A stretch of 50,351 bases of DNA from Actinomycetes bacterium (GCA_023396115.1 JAEWXC010000029.1:1-50351), one strand, 5' to 3'. Positions 23,695 through 31,806 are shown, numbered from the stretch's first letter. Notes: generated by a model not told the origin, from the sequence alone. A program made the numbers and translations.

Positions 23695-25253
23695 CGCACC
23701 CGACCCCCACCGCCGCACCGTCCGGCACTGAGGCCCGGATCGGGTCCGGCACCCACGACCTGCCCGACCACGTCGACCTGGTCGTGGTCGGCCTGGGCGT
23801 CACCGGTGCCGGTGTCGCCCTGGACGCCGCCTCCCGGGGCCTGGCGGTGCTCGCCGTCGACGCCCACGACCTGGCCTTCGGCACCAGCCGCTGGTCCTCC
23901 AAGCTGGTGCACGGGGGCCTGCGCTACCTGGCCAACGGACAGGTCGGGGTGGCGCACGAGAGCGCCGTCGAGCGCGGCATCCTGATGGAGACCACCGCGC
24001 CGCACCTGACCCACCCGATGCCGATGCTGCTGCCGCTGAGCAGCAACGTCCCGGGCTGGCAGGCCGGTCTGGCCCGGGCCGGATTCGTGGCCGGGGACCT
24101 GCTGCGCCGCAGCGCCCGGACCGACGCCGAGACCCTGCCGCGCCCGCGTCGGATCTCGGCCACCGAGAGCCTGGCCCTGGCCCCCGACCTGCGACCGGGC
24201 GGACTCCGCGGCGGACTGCTGAGCTGGGACGGCCAGCTCGAGGACGACGCCCGGCTGGTCACCGCCATCGCCCGCACCGCCGTGGCCCACGGGGCCGACG
24301 TCCGGACCCGCGTCCGGGTGCTCTCCGCGTCCGGGACCCGGGTGGAGCTGCGCGACGAGGTCACCGGCCACACCCGCACCGTCACGGCGTCGGCGGTCGT
24401 CAACGCCGCCGGGGTCTGGGCCGGCGACGTGGCCGCGGACGTGCGGCTGCGACCCAGCCGAGGCACCCACCTGGTGCTGCGCGGCGAGACGCTGCCGGGC
24501 CTGCGGGTCTCGGTCACCGCACCGATCCCGGGTGCCACCAACCGGTTCGTGCTGGTGCTGCCCCAGCCCGACGGCACCATCTACGTCGGCCTGACCGACG
24601 AGCCGGTCGAGGGTCCGGTCCCCGACGTGCCGACGCCGAGCGAGTCCGAGATCGGCTTCCTGCTCGACGTGGTCGGCGCCGCGTTCTCCCGGCCGCTGCA
24701 CCGCGACGACGTGGTCGGTGCCTTCGCCGGCCTGCGCCCGCTGCTCGACACCGGCGGCGAGGAGGGCACGGCCGACCTGTCCCGCCAGCACGCGGTACTC
24801 ACCGGGCCCGACGGTCTGGTGACGGTGGTCGGCGGCAAGCTGACCACCTACCGACGGATGGCCCAGGACGCGGTGGACGCGGCGCTGGCCACCACCGACC
24901 TGACCGCCGGCCCGTGCCGTACTCGGGAGCTGCCGCTGCTCGGGGCGGCGCCACGCACGGTGCTCGCCGGCCTGGAGGGCCCCGCCCGACTGGTCCGCCG
25001 GTTCGGCACCGAGCACGACCTGGTGCTGGCCACCGCCCGCGAGGTCAGCGGGCTGGACGAGGCCGACCTGCTGGCCCCGGCCGCCCCGCACCTGCCGGTC
25101 ACGCTGGCCGAACTGGTCTTCGCCGTCACCCACGAGGGTGCCGTCGACGTCGACGACCTGCTGGACCGCCGCACCCGGGTGGGCCTGGTCCCCGCCGACC
25201 GCGGCCTGGTCCGTCCGATGGCCGAGCGCGCCCTGGCCCTCGCCCGCCCCTGA
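23691..25253 (+). CDS. glpD: Glycerol-3-phosphate dehydrogenase, FAD-dependent
   Basis: A 520-residue membrane-associated enzyme that oxidises glycerol 3-phosphate to dihydroxyacetone phosphate. The FAD motif VVVGLGVTGAGVALDAASRG is at about residues 32-51, followed by the family signature FGTSRWSSKLVHGGLRYL. Further matches are GATNRFVLVLPQPDGTIYVGLTDEP and VGGKLTTYRRMAQDAVD; the C-terminal helical domain (LAELVFAVTHEGAVDVDDLLDRRTR) is complete. GTG 23691 overlaps the TetR stop. The product DHAP is the precursor an alkyl-DHAP synthase pathway would draw on, so the link to the divergent AgpS-like gene is functional as well as positional. Confidence 0.95.
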   Translation: MTHPTPTAAPSGTEARIGSGTHDLPDHVDLVVVGLGVTGAGVALDAASRGLAVLAVDAHDLAFGTSRWSSKLVHGGLRYLANGQVGVAHESAVERGILMETTAPHLTHPMPMLLPLSSNVPGWQAGLARAGFVAGDLLRRSARTDAETLPRPRRISATESLALAPDLRPGGLRGGLLSWDGQLEDDARLVTAIARTAVAHGADVRTRVRVLSASGTRVELRDEVTGHTRTVTASAVVNAAGVWAGDVAADVRLRPSRGTHLVLRGETLPGLRVSVTAPIPGATNRFVLVLPQPDGTIYVGLTDEPVEGPVPDVPTPSESEIGFLLDVVGAAFSRPLHRDDVVGAFAGLRPLLDTGGEEGTADLSRQHAVLTGPDGLVTVVGGKLTTYRRMAQDAVDAALATTDLTAGPCRTRELPLLGAAPRTVLAGLEGPARLVRRFGTEHDLVLATAREVSGLDEADLLAPAAPHLPVTLAELVFAVTHEGAVDVDDLLDRRTRVGLVPADRGLVRPMAERALALARP

Positions 25254-25260
25254 CCCCGCC

Positions 25261-25430
25261 CCGGTGGTCGAGCCCGCCGAGCCCGCCGAGCCCGCCGAGC
25301 CCGCCGACCCCCGACCCCCGGTGGTCGAGCTTGCCGAGACCCGAGCACCCCCCGGTGGTCGAGCTTGCCCAGACCCCCGACCCCCGGGCGCCCGAGCCAC
25401 GTCCGGTGGTCGAGCATGCCGAGACCCCCG
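25261..25430. repeat. Four GGTGGTCGAGC-type elements plus a 9-nt tandem tract
   Basis: Forward copies begin at about 25263, 25320, 25354 and 25405 (GGTGGTCGAGCTTGCCGAGA type). The first runs into four tandem GAGCCCGCC units (25270-25305). The block follows glpD directly and holds no gene. Confidence 0.75.
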
Positions 25431-25438
25431 TCACAGAT

Positions 25439-25480
25439 TCCGAAGGTGTTCTCGCGTTTTCCGCAGGCGTTCTGGCGTTC
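25439..25480 (+). promoter_or_regulatory. Tandem 21-bp direct repeats before the LuxR-type regulator
   Basis: Two adjacent 21-nt copies (25439-25459, 25460-25480) agree at 17 positions: TCCG-A/C-AGG-T/C-GTTCT, then C/G-GCGTT. A period of 21 bp puts both on one face of the helix, and they end 26 bp before the -10 hexamer TAGCCT. A regulator binding cooperatively here, perhaps the product itself, is plausible. Confidence 0.5.
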
Positions 25481-25505
25481 GACGGACACCCGCCCAGCCG
25501 CTGAC

Positions 25506-25511
25506 TAGCCT
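25506..25511 (+). promoter_or_regulatory. -10 hexamer TAGCCT of the LuxR-type regulator
   Basis: TAGCCT ends 6 nt before ATG 25518, and no ribosome site is present, consistent with a leaderless mRNA. Confidence 0.5.
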
Positions 25512-25517
25512 CGAACC

Positions 25518-28097
25518 ATGAGGGAGGACGCACTCCTCGCCGCCGGCGACGAGGAGGCTTTGACGGTGCGCGCATTCGCGCGCGCTGCGCGTGGTCGCGG
25601 CCACGTCCTCGGCTTCACCGGCACCGACCCGGAGCGGGCCGGACTGCGCCACCGCCTGCTGGACCGCGCCGCCGCGGAGGGCTGGCAGGTCACCGCCGCC
25701 CGCGCCCTGCCCGGACGGGACCGGGTCACCCACGACGTGCTCCGCCAACTGCTGGCCCACCACGACCGGGTGCCCCCCGCCGAGGGGCCCGGCCGCCTGC
25801 TCCGGGACCTCGCCGCCGGCACCTTCCACGGGGTCGGGGACCTCGCCTTCGCGCTGCAGTGGTGGTGGGACGCCGCCGCGGCGGAACGACCGCTGCTGGT
25901 GCTGGTCGACGGCGCCGAGCACGCCGACCACGCCTCGGCGGCGGTGCTCGCGGCCGTGGTGCCGCTGATCACCTCGAGCCGGTGCCTGGTGGTGCTGGTC
26001 GGCGCGGACCTGCGCGACGTGCCGGTGCCGCTGCGTCGGGGTCCCGGGCGATCGGGCCGCTCCCTGGTCCACCCCGTCCTCGATGCCCGGGAGGACCGGA
26101 CCACCACCCCGACCGTCCCGACCGCACCTCCCGAACTGCCCGCTGGCGGCCTGCCGCTGGCCGTGCTCGCGGGCTGCGAGGTGCTCGGCGCGGACGCGAG
26201 TGCGGCGAGCCTGGCCGACCTGCTGGACCGCGACGTCGAGGAGGTCGCCGAGGCCGCCGAGGACCTGCTGGCCGACGGGTTGCTGTGCCGGATCCGGGAG
26301 ACCCTGTTCACCGAACCCCCCGCCGCGGGCGCAGACGCCCTGGCCCGGTACGACGCCGACCAGCAGGAGGTCTGGTGGCGGCGAGCCACCGGCGCTGCGG
26401 TCGAGCACGAACTGGCCCCGTCGGTGGTGGCCTTCCGCGCCGCCCGGGTGGCGCTCGACCACGACGACGCCCTCCGGCAGCTGCTCCGCTCGCCGGCGCA
26501 GACCGCGCTGGCCCGCGGGGACCGCGCCAGTGCCGAGCTGCTCGCCCGACGCGCTCTCGCCGAGCACCCCGAGGGCGGCGCCCGCAGCCGCTGGTTGACC
26601 CTGCTGGCCACCGCCGTGCAGGTCGAGCACGCCGAGGAGGCGGTGCAGGCACTGGACGCTGCGGCGGAACTGGCCGACACCCCCGTCGCCGCCGCCACCC
26701 TGAAGGCCCGTGCCGCCGACGTCCTCATCGACCACGGTCGCAGCGGGGAGGCGGCACGCCGCTACGCCGAGACCCTGGAGTCGGTCCGCGGCACCGACGG
26801 GTGGCCGCGGGTGGCCTCGCAGATGCTGGTCGCCGGGTTCGTCGGCAGCTCGGTGGCCCTGGACATGTCGAGCTGGCGCCCCGAGGACCTGATCGACGCC
26901 GAGGGCAGTGAGACCCTGCCGGCCGCGCTGCTGCTGGTCCGGCAGAGCCGGGAGGCAGCGCGGGTGCGCGAGTACGCCGGCGCCGACCCCGACCTGGCCG
27001 GGGACCTGGCCCACCCGGTGCGCGCCTCGCTGTTGTTCCTGCGGATCGGTCTGCGGACCTGGACCTCGGACCACCTCGACGCCGAGCGGCTCTACGGGCG
27101 GGCGATGGAGCTCACCCGGGCCCGCGGCACCCGCGGCCAGTACGTGGTCGCGGCCTCCTCCCGCGGACTGGTCCGGACCCGGATGGGCCGCATCTCCGAG
27201 GCCCTGGTCGACCTGGACGAGGCGCTCCGCGGCGGCCAGGTGACGTGGCAGGCCCAGCGGTCCTTCGCGCTCGCCTCGCGGGCGGAGTGCTGGCTGGCCC
27301 GCGGCGACCTGCACGAGGCGTCCCGGCACCGACCCGAGCTCGCCGAGCTGCTGGGCCACGGCGGGATGGCCGGCGCCGTCGCCGCCAACGCGCTGGCCGA
27401 CCTGGCCACCGCCGGGGACGACCACGACGAGGCCTCCCGGCTCTACGAGCAGGCCGGCCAGCTGCTCCGCGGCGGCACCGACAACCCCACCCTGGTGCCG
27501 TGGCGGGCCGGCGCCGCGGTGGCGGCGGTCCGGGGCCACCGGTTCGCCGAGGCGCAGCGTCTGGCCGAGGAGAACCTGGAGCTGGCCCGACGCTTCGGTG
27601 CACCGGCGCCACTGGCCCACGCGCTGCGCACCAGCGTCGCGGTGACCGCCCGGCTGGACGCACGGGACCTGCTCACCGAGGCCTGCGAGGTGCTCGAGGG
27701 CGTGGCCGCGGACCGGATCCGGGCCCAGGTGCAGATCGACCTCGCCAGCATGTTGCTGCTGGCCCACGAGGAGGCCGACACCCGGCGTGCCCTGGAGCTG
27801 GTCCGTGAGGCCGAGACCTACGCGAACGCCGAGGAGCTCTACCCGCTGCAGCAACGCGTCGCGGCCGTGCTCGGCCGGATGGGCAAGTCCCCCCGCCGGG
27901 TCGGACCCCGGTCGGAGGTGCAGCTCTCGGGGCGCGAGCGCCGCATCGCGTCGCTGGTCCGGGACGGTCTGACCGACCGGGAGATCGCCCAGCGCCTGTT
28001 CACCACGCGGCAGTCGGTCACCGAGGTGCTGACCGATCTGTACCGCAAGCTCGGGATCCGCTCCCGCAAGCGCCTGGTCGAGCTGCTCGACGTCTGA
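25518..28097 (+). CDS. Large LuxR-type transcriptional regulator with degenerate ATPase module
   Basis: An 859-residue protein built like LAL/STAND regulators. The C-terminal ~58 residues form a LuxR helix-turn-helix (LSGRERRIASLVRDGLTDRE, with IAQRLFTTRQSVTEVL). The N-terminal ~200 residues resemble an AAA/STAND ATPase: PLLVLVDGAEHAD fits Walker B and CLVVLVGADLRD the next strand, but the Walker A position reads GFTGTDPERAG and lacks the GKT/S lysine. The middle ~500 residues are Ala-rich helical repeats of TPR type (ARGDRASAELLARRALAEHP, DHGRSGEAARRYAETLES). ATP binding is therefore doubtful. The target genes and signal are unknown. Confidence 0.88.
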   Translation: MREDALLAAGDEEALTVRAFARAARGRGHVLGFTGTDPERAGLRHRLLDRAAAEGWQVTAARALPGRDRVTHDVLRQLLAHHDRVPPAEGPGRLLRDLAAGTFHGVGDLAFALQWWWDAAAAERPLLVLVDGAEHADHASAAVLAAVVPLITSSRCLVVLVGADLRDVPVPLRRGPGRSGRSLVHPVLDAREDRTTTPTVPTAPPELPAGGLPLAVLAGCEVLGADASAASLADLLDRDVEEVAEAAEDLLADGLLCRIRETLFTEPPAAGADALARYDADQQEVWWRRATGAAVEHELAPSVVAFRAARVALDHDDALRQLLRSPAQTALARGDRASAELLARRALAEHPEGGARSRWLTLLATAVQVEHAEEAVQALDAAAELADTPVAAATLKARAADVLIDHGRSGEAARRYAETLESVRGTDGWPRVASQMLVAGFVGSSVALDMSSWRPEDLIDAEGSETLPAALLLVRQSREAARVREYAGADPDLAGDLAHPVRASLLFLRIGLRTWTSDHLDAERLYGRAMELTRARGTRGQYVVAASSRGLVRTRMGRISEALVDLDEALRGGQVTWQAQRSFALASRAECWLARGDLHEASRHRPELAELLGHGGMAGAVAANALADLATAGDDHDEASRLYEQAGQLLRGGTDNPTLVPWRAGAAVAAVRGHRFAEAQRLAEENLELARRFGAPAPLAHALRTSVAVTARLDARDLLTEACEVLEGVAADRIRAQVQIDLASMLLLAHEEADTRRALELVREAETYANAEELYPLQQRVAAVLGRMGKSPRRVGPRSEVQLSGRERRIASLVRDGLTDREIAQRLFTTRQSVTEVLTDLYRKLGIRSRKRLVELLDV

Positions 28098-28257
28098 TCC
28101 TCGGACTACCCGGGCGGGCGTGACCGTGCTCACGTCGGGACCGGCGACGGGCGCGGCGCAGCGGCGGAAGCGCAAAAGGTTGGCCGTTCACCGGACACGT
28201 CCGGGGTCGACTGCGAGACTTCCGCAGGCGGCGGCGTCCATCGGACCGCCGCCGGAC

Positions 28258-28293
28258 ACGGCCCCTTGCTGACCCCATGCAGCAAGGGGCCGT
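28258..28293 (+). terminator. Rho-independent-type terminator after the LuxR-type regulator
   Basis: Perfect 14-bp stem (ACGGCCCCTTGCTG at 28258-28271 with 28280-28293), 8-nt loop, followed by CGGTCTTCTC, a modest T-rich tail. It lies 160 nt past the stop codon. Confidence 0.75.
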
Positions 28294-28436
28294 CGGTCTT
28301 CTCCCGGCACCCGACGGGGTGGGCCGCCGTTCCCGCCAGGTGGAGAGTGGAGCCCCACCAGTCCCCCAGATGCCCCCTCAGGTGGTGGAAACGGGCGATC
28401 TTCGCTCCGCGCGCTGGTGTGCAGGTGGGGACGTGC

Positions 28437-28442
28437 TAGATT
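28437..28442 (+). promoter_or_regulatory. -10 hexamer TAGATT of the small gene
   Basis: TAGATT lies 31 nt before ATG 28474, leaving a leader of about 25 nt containing GGAAGGTG. No good -35 hexamer is seen. Confidence 0.45.
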
Positions 28443-28473
28443 GGGTGAACAGAAGGTGAACGGAAGGTGTCCC

Positions 28474-28620
28474 ATGAGCAACCAGATCAACCGAGTCCAG
28501 CGCGCACCGCGTCTGCACGCCACCTGGGTCCCCGTCACCCGCCCGGACGGACGCGTGCGGATGGAGATGCGCTGGAGCGACACCTCCAGCTCCGCCCGCA
28601 CGACACCCCGGGCAGCCTGA
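28474..28620 (+). CDS. Small conserved-looking basic protein (48 aa)
   Basis: A 48-residue reading frame with its own -10 box, ribosome site (GGAAGGTG 7 nt before ATG) and terminator. The sequence begins MSNQINRVQRAPRLHATWVP and contains TRPDGRVRMEMRWSD. I recall short actinobacterial hypothetical proteins with the same RAPRLH...W...DGR...MRW layout, but cannot verify this here. It is basic, lacks membrane segments or Cys, and ends in a Ser/Thr/Ala-rich tail. Function unknown. The complete transcription unit around such a short frame is the best evidence that it is real. Confidence 0.7.
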   Translation: MSNQINRVQRAPRLHATWVPVTRPDGRVRMEMRWSDTSSSARTTPRAA

Positions 28621-28633
28621 GATCCACGCCCAC

Positions 28634-28667
28634 GAGAGCCGCGTCCCCCACCGGGGGCGCGGCTCTC
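28634..28667 (+). terminator. Terminator-like hairpin after the small gene
   Basis: GAGAGCCGCG-T-CCCC pairs with GGGGCGCGGCTCTC with one bulged T, starting 13 nt after the stop codon and followed by GGCGTTTCGC. Confidence 0.7.
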
Positions 28668-28787
28668 GGCGTTTCGCCGACCGGCCTAGGAGCAAGGGGT
28701 GGCACCGTGTCGAGTCGTCGCGTCATGCTGGCGTGACCCACGCCACCCGGGGGTTGCGGAATGACCCGAGCTGGTTCAGACTTAGAT

Positions 28788-28805
28788 TAGTTGAACTTTC
28801 TACTA
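28788..28805 (+). promoter_or_regulatory. AT-rich imperfect palindrome before the YceI gene
   Basis: TAGTTGAACTTTCTACTA is an 18-bp near-palindrome (7 of 9 pairs) 19 bp before the start codon, immediately downstream of a TAGATT -10 box (28783-28788). It stands out as AT-rich in 70+% GC DNA. TTGAA/TTCAA-type dyads are common MarR-family operators, so repression by a MarR protein encoded elsewhere is inferred. Confidence 0.5.
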
Positions 28806-28824
28806 CACGGATGAGGACACGATC

Positions 28825-29412
28825 ATGGGCATCTTCAAGAAGGCCGACACCCACTTCGACGCCGCCACCACCGCGGTCGAGGACATCAGCGGGGACTACA
28901 CCATCGACCCCTCGCACACCCGCCTGGGCTTCTCGGCCCGGCACGCGATGGTGACCACCGTCCGCGGCCAGTTCACCGAGTTCAGCGGCACCGCCCACGT
29001 GGACGCCGCCACCCCGGCCAACTCCTCGGTGACCCTCACCATTGCCACCGCCTCGGTCGACACCGGCTCGGCGGACCGCGACGGGCACCTGCGCTCGGCC
29101 GACTTCTTCGACGCCGAGGCGCACCCGGAGATCACCTTCGTCTCCACCGCGGTGGCCCGCGACGGCGCCGACTGGGAGATCACCGGCGACCTCACCATCT
29201 CCGGCACCACCAAGCCCGTGACCATCGCGTTCGAGGAGACCGGCTCGGCCCGGGACCCGTTCGGCAACCTGCGGATCGGGTTCGAGGGCGGTACCGCCAT
29301 CAGCCGCAAGGACTGGAACCTGACCTGGAACGCCGCGCTGGAGACCGGCGGCGTGCTCGTCTCGGACAAGATCAAGCTCGAGTTCGACGTCTCGGCGATC
29401 AAGAACGCCTGA
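28825..29412 (+). CDS. YceI family lipid-binding protein
   Basis: A 195-residue lipocalin-like beta-barrel that in characterised members binds polyisoprenoid or fatty amide ligands. Family sequence: YTIDPSHTRLGFSARHAMVTTVRGQFTEFSG, then SADRDGHLRSADFFDAEAHPEITFVS and LTISGTTKPVTI. There is no signal peptide, so this member is probably cytoplasmic, as is usual in actinobacteria. ATG 28825 follows GAGGACACG. The gene stands alone between terminators, with a palindromic site at its promoter. Confidence 0.93.
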   Translation: MGIFKKADTHFDAATTAVEDISGDYTIDPSHTRLGFSARHAMVTTVRGQFTEFSGTAHVDAATPANSSVTLTIATASVDTGSADRDGHLRSADFFDAEAHPEITFVSTAVARDGADWEITGDLTISGTTKPVTIAFEETGSARDPFGNLRIGFEGGTAISRKDWNLTWNAALETGGVLVSDKIKLEFDVSAIKNA

Positions 29413-29420
29413 CCCACGCA

Positions 29421-29460
29421 ACGACGAAGCCCGCACCGTGCTCGGTGCGGGCTTCGTCGT
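29421..29460. terminator. Bidirectional terminator between yceI and deaD
   Basis: Perfect 18-bp stem (29421-29438 with 29443-29460) with a TGCT loop, 9 nt after the YceI stop and 24 nt from the end of the convergent helicase gene. Confidence 0.82.
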
Positions 29461-29484
29461 GTCCGGGCCCCGGAGGGCCGGGGC

Positions 29485-31335
29485 TCACTTCTTGTGGCGC
29501 GGCTTCTTCCGGACCACGTCCTCGTGGCCCTCGTCGCGCCGCTCGAACTTCTTGCGCGGGCGGTCGTCGCGGTCACCGCGGCCCTTGTACCCGCCCTCGC
29601 GGCGCGGGGCCTTGCCGTGGTCGCGGGCCAGCTCGATGAGCTTGCCGCTGATCCGGGTCTCGCGCAGCGCGTCCCAGGTCTCCGAGGAGAGCTTGGCAGG
29701 CAGGTCCACCAGCGAGTGGTCCATCCGGATGTCGATCCGGCCGAAGTCGGACCGGCCCAGGCCGCCCTCGTTGGCCAGGGCGCCGACGATCTGGCGCGGC
29801 TCGACCTTGTGCCGGCGACCGACGCTGATCCGGTAGGTGGTCATCCCCTCCGGCGGGGCGGGCCGCTCCTTGCGGGGACCGCGCTCGCCACGCTCGCCAC
29901 GCTCGGGACGCTCGCCGTCGAACTCGCGGCGCGGCTTGCGGGCCGGACGCTCCGGCTCGGGCTCGAGCAGCAGCGGCTCCTTGCCCTGCATCACCACGGC
30001 CAGGGCGGCGGCGACGTCGACCTCGGGGACGTCGAACTCCTTGACGTAGTGGGCCACCACGTCGCGGAAGAAGTCGATCCGCTCGCGCTCGGCCAGGGCG
30101 CCGGTGATCTGGTCGTCGAACTTGGTCAGCCGGTGGGTGTTGACGTCGTCGACGCTCGGCAGCGGCATCTCGGTCAGCGGCTGGCGGGTCGCCTTCTCGA
30201 TCACCCGGAGCAGGTAGCGCTCACGCGGGGTGACGAACGAGATCGCGTCGCCGGTGCGACCGGCGCGGCCAGTCCGACCGATGCGGTGCACGTAGGACTC
30301 GGTGTCGGTGGGGATGTCGTAGTTGACGACGTGGCTGATCCGCTCGACGTCCAGGCCGCGGGCGGCGACGTCGGTGGCCACCAGGATGTCGAGCTTGCCG
30401 TCCTTGAGCTGGTTGACTGTGCGCTCGCGCTGGTTCTGGGCGACGTCACCGTTGATCGCGGCGGCGGAGAATCCGCGGGCGCGCAGCTTCTCGGCCAGCG
30501 TCTCGGTCTCGTTCTTGGTCCGGACGAAGACGATCATCGCCTCGAAGTTCTCGACCTCGAGGATCCGGGTGAGCGCGTCGACCTTCTGCGGGTAGCTCGA
30601 CATCAGGTAGCGCTGGGTGATGTTCGCGCTGGTGGTCGTCTTGCCCTTGATGGTGATCTCGACCGGCGAACGCAGGTGCTTGGCCGAGATCCGGCGGATC
30701 GCTGCCGGCATGGTGGCCGAGAAGAGCGCGACCTGCTTGTCCTCCGGGGTGGAGGCGAGGATCTGGTCGACGTCCTCGGCGAAGCCCATCTTGAGCATCT
30801 CGTCGGCCTCGTCGAGCACCAGGAAGCGCAGCTCGCTCAGGTCGAGCGTGCCCTTCTCCAGGTGGTCCATGATCCGACCCGGGGTGCCGACCACGACGTG
30901 CACGCCACGGCGCAGCGCGGACAACTGCACCCCGTAGCCCTGGCCGCCGTAGACGGGCAGCACCTTGGCGCCCTTCATCCGGGCGGCGTACTTCTCGAAG
31001 GCCTCCGAGACCTGGAGCGCGAGCTCACGGGTCGGGGCCAGCACCAGGGCCTGCGGGGTCTTCTGCTTGAGGTCCAGGTTGGACAGGATCGGCAGCGCGA
31101 AGGCCGCCGTCTTGCCGGTACCAGTCTGGGCCAGGCCGACCACGTCGTGCCCGTCCAGCAGCGGCGGGATGGTGGCCGCCTGGATCTTCGACGGGCTCTC
31201 GTAGCCCACGTCCTTGAGGGCGGCCAGCACCTTCTCGTCGAGACCGAGGTCGGAGAACGTCTGGGTGTCGGATCCGGTGTCTGCCCCGCCGGTGGGGGTG
31301 GTGCCGGAGTCGTCACCACGTACGTCGTCGCTCAT
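29485..31335 (-). CDS. deaD: DEAD-box RNA helicase with DbpA-type RNA-binding domain (DeaD/CsdA)
   Basis: A 616-residue helicase for ribosome assembly and mRNA turnover. Motifs: Q motif YESPSKIQAATIP, AQTGTGKTAAF, APTRELALQ, VVGTPGRIMDH, VLDEADEMLKMGF, SATMP, VFVRTKNETE, TDVAARGLDVERI and HRIGRTGRAGR. After a charged linker (PERGERGERGPRKERP) comes a DbpA-like domain (TTYRISVGRRHKVEPRQIVG) and a basic tail ending RKKPRHKK. ATG 31335 (MSDDVRGDD) is 8 nt from TACCGT and without a ribosome site. This is the second DEAD-box gene of the window; unlike the first, its tail is Lys/Arg rich rather than Gly rich. Confidence 0.95.
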   Translation of the reverse strand: MSDDVRGDDSGTTPTGGADTGSDTQTFSDLGLDEKVLAALKDVGYESPSKIQAATIPPLLDGHDVVGLAQTGTGKTAAFALPILSNLDLKQKTPQALVLAPTRELALQVSEAFEKYAARMKGAKVLPVYGGQGYGVQLSALRRGVHVVVGTPGRIMDHLEKGTLDLSELRFLVLDEADEMLKMGFAEDVDQILASTPEDKQVALFSATMPAAIRRISAKHLRSPVEITIKGKTTTSANITQRYLMSSYPQKVDALTRILEVENFEAMIVFVRTKNETETLAEKLRARGFSAAAINGDVAQNQRERTVNQLKDGKLDILVATDVAARGLDVERISHVVNYDIPTDTESYVHRIGRTGRAGRTGDAISFVTPRERYLLRVIEKATRQPLTEMPLPSVDDVNTHRLTKFDDQITGALAERERIDFFRDVVAHYVKEFDVPEVDVAAALAVVMQGKEPLLLEPEPERPARKPRREFDGERPERGERGERGPRKERPAPPEGMTTYRISVGRRHKVEPRQIVGALANEGGLGRSDFGRIDIRMDHSLVDLPAKLSSETWDALRETRISGKLIELARDHGKAPRREGGYKGRGDRDDRPRKKFERRDEGHEDVVRKKPRHKK

Positions 31336-31410
31336 AACCCACCACGGTAGTGGTCCCGCGCACCGGCCGCTCATTCCACGCCGACGCGATCTCGCTCACC
31401 AGACGCTCGC

Positions 31411-31609
31411 CCTCCCCCTTCTTCGCCGACCGGGCACTTGTGCGGCGCTCACCGGGCACTTGTGCGGCGCCGACCGGGCACTTCCGTGGCGCCGACCGGG
31501 CACTTGCGTGACGCCCACCGGGCACTTCTTCGCCGACCGGGCACTTGTGTGACGCCCACCGGGCACTTCCGCGGCGCCCACCGGGCACTTGCGTGACGCC
31601 GAGTGCGCA
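31411..31609 (-). repeat. Array A: nine 22/19-nt repeat units
   Basis: On the minus strand the unit is TGCCCGGTCGGCGCCACGGAAG or a 19-nt version lacking three bases. Plus-strand order of unit lengths from 31418 is 19, 22, 22, 22, 22, 19, 22, 22, 22. The end nearest the helicase gene is a G-rich degenerate unit (AAGGGGGAGGGCG on the minus strand). The array lies between the divergent helicase and acetyltransferase genes. Confidence 0.8.
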
Positions 31610-31735
31610 CCACCATCGACAGTGACGCCACCGGTTCCACCGCGCCACCACCGTTCGAACGCGCTCCCACCGGTTCGACCGCGCCGGCATGCCAGACGGT
31701 TGGATCAACAAACTGCGCGTTACAACTGGCGGGTA
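31609..31735 (-). repeat. TGTAACGCGC-headed 19-nt repeat block, reverse orientation
   Basis: On the minus strand the head TGTAACGCGCAGTTTGTTG (from 31724) leads into GGCATGCCGGCGCGGTCGAA and degenerate GCGCGTTCGAACGG-type units. It directly abuts array A and has no coding function. Confidence 0.68.
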
Positions 31736-31806
31736 GAGGGGTCCGGGAGCGGCGGAGTGAACAAAGCCGTGGACAGCGGGGTCGCCGGCGCTCCACGATC
31801 GGCGGT

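Larger units (their letters stand above)
28098..28473. other. Intergenic: terminator, inverted repeats and small-gene promoter
   Basis: No other gene is seen in these 376 bp. The stretch has a CCGGAC-AC-GTCCGG dyad (28191-28204), a GC-rich hairpin around 28230-28255, the terminator at 28258-28293 and the -10 box of the small gene at 28437-28442. Confidence 0.5.

Noticed and set aside
31411..31609. CRISPR-like appearance of the 22/19-nt arrays
   Set aside because: The conserved part is only about 13 nt, the intervening bases are near-identical variants rather than unique spacers, and no cas gene is present.
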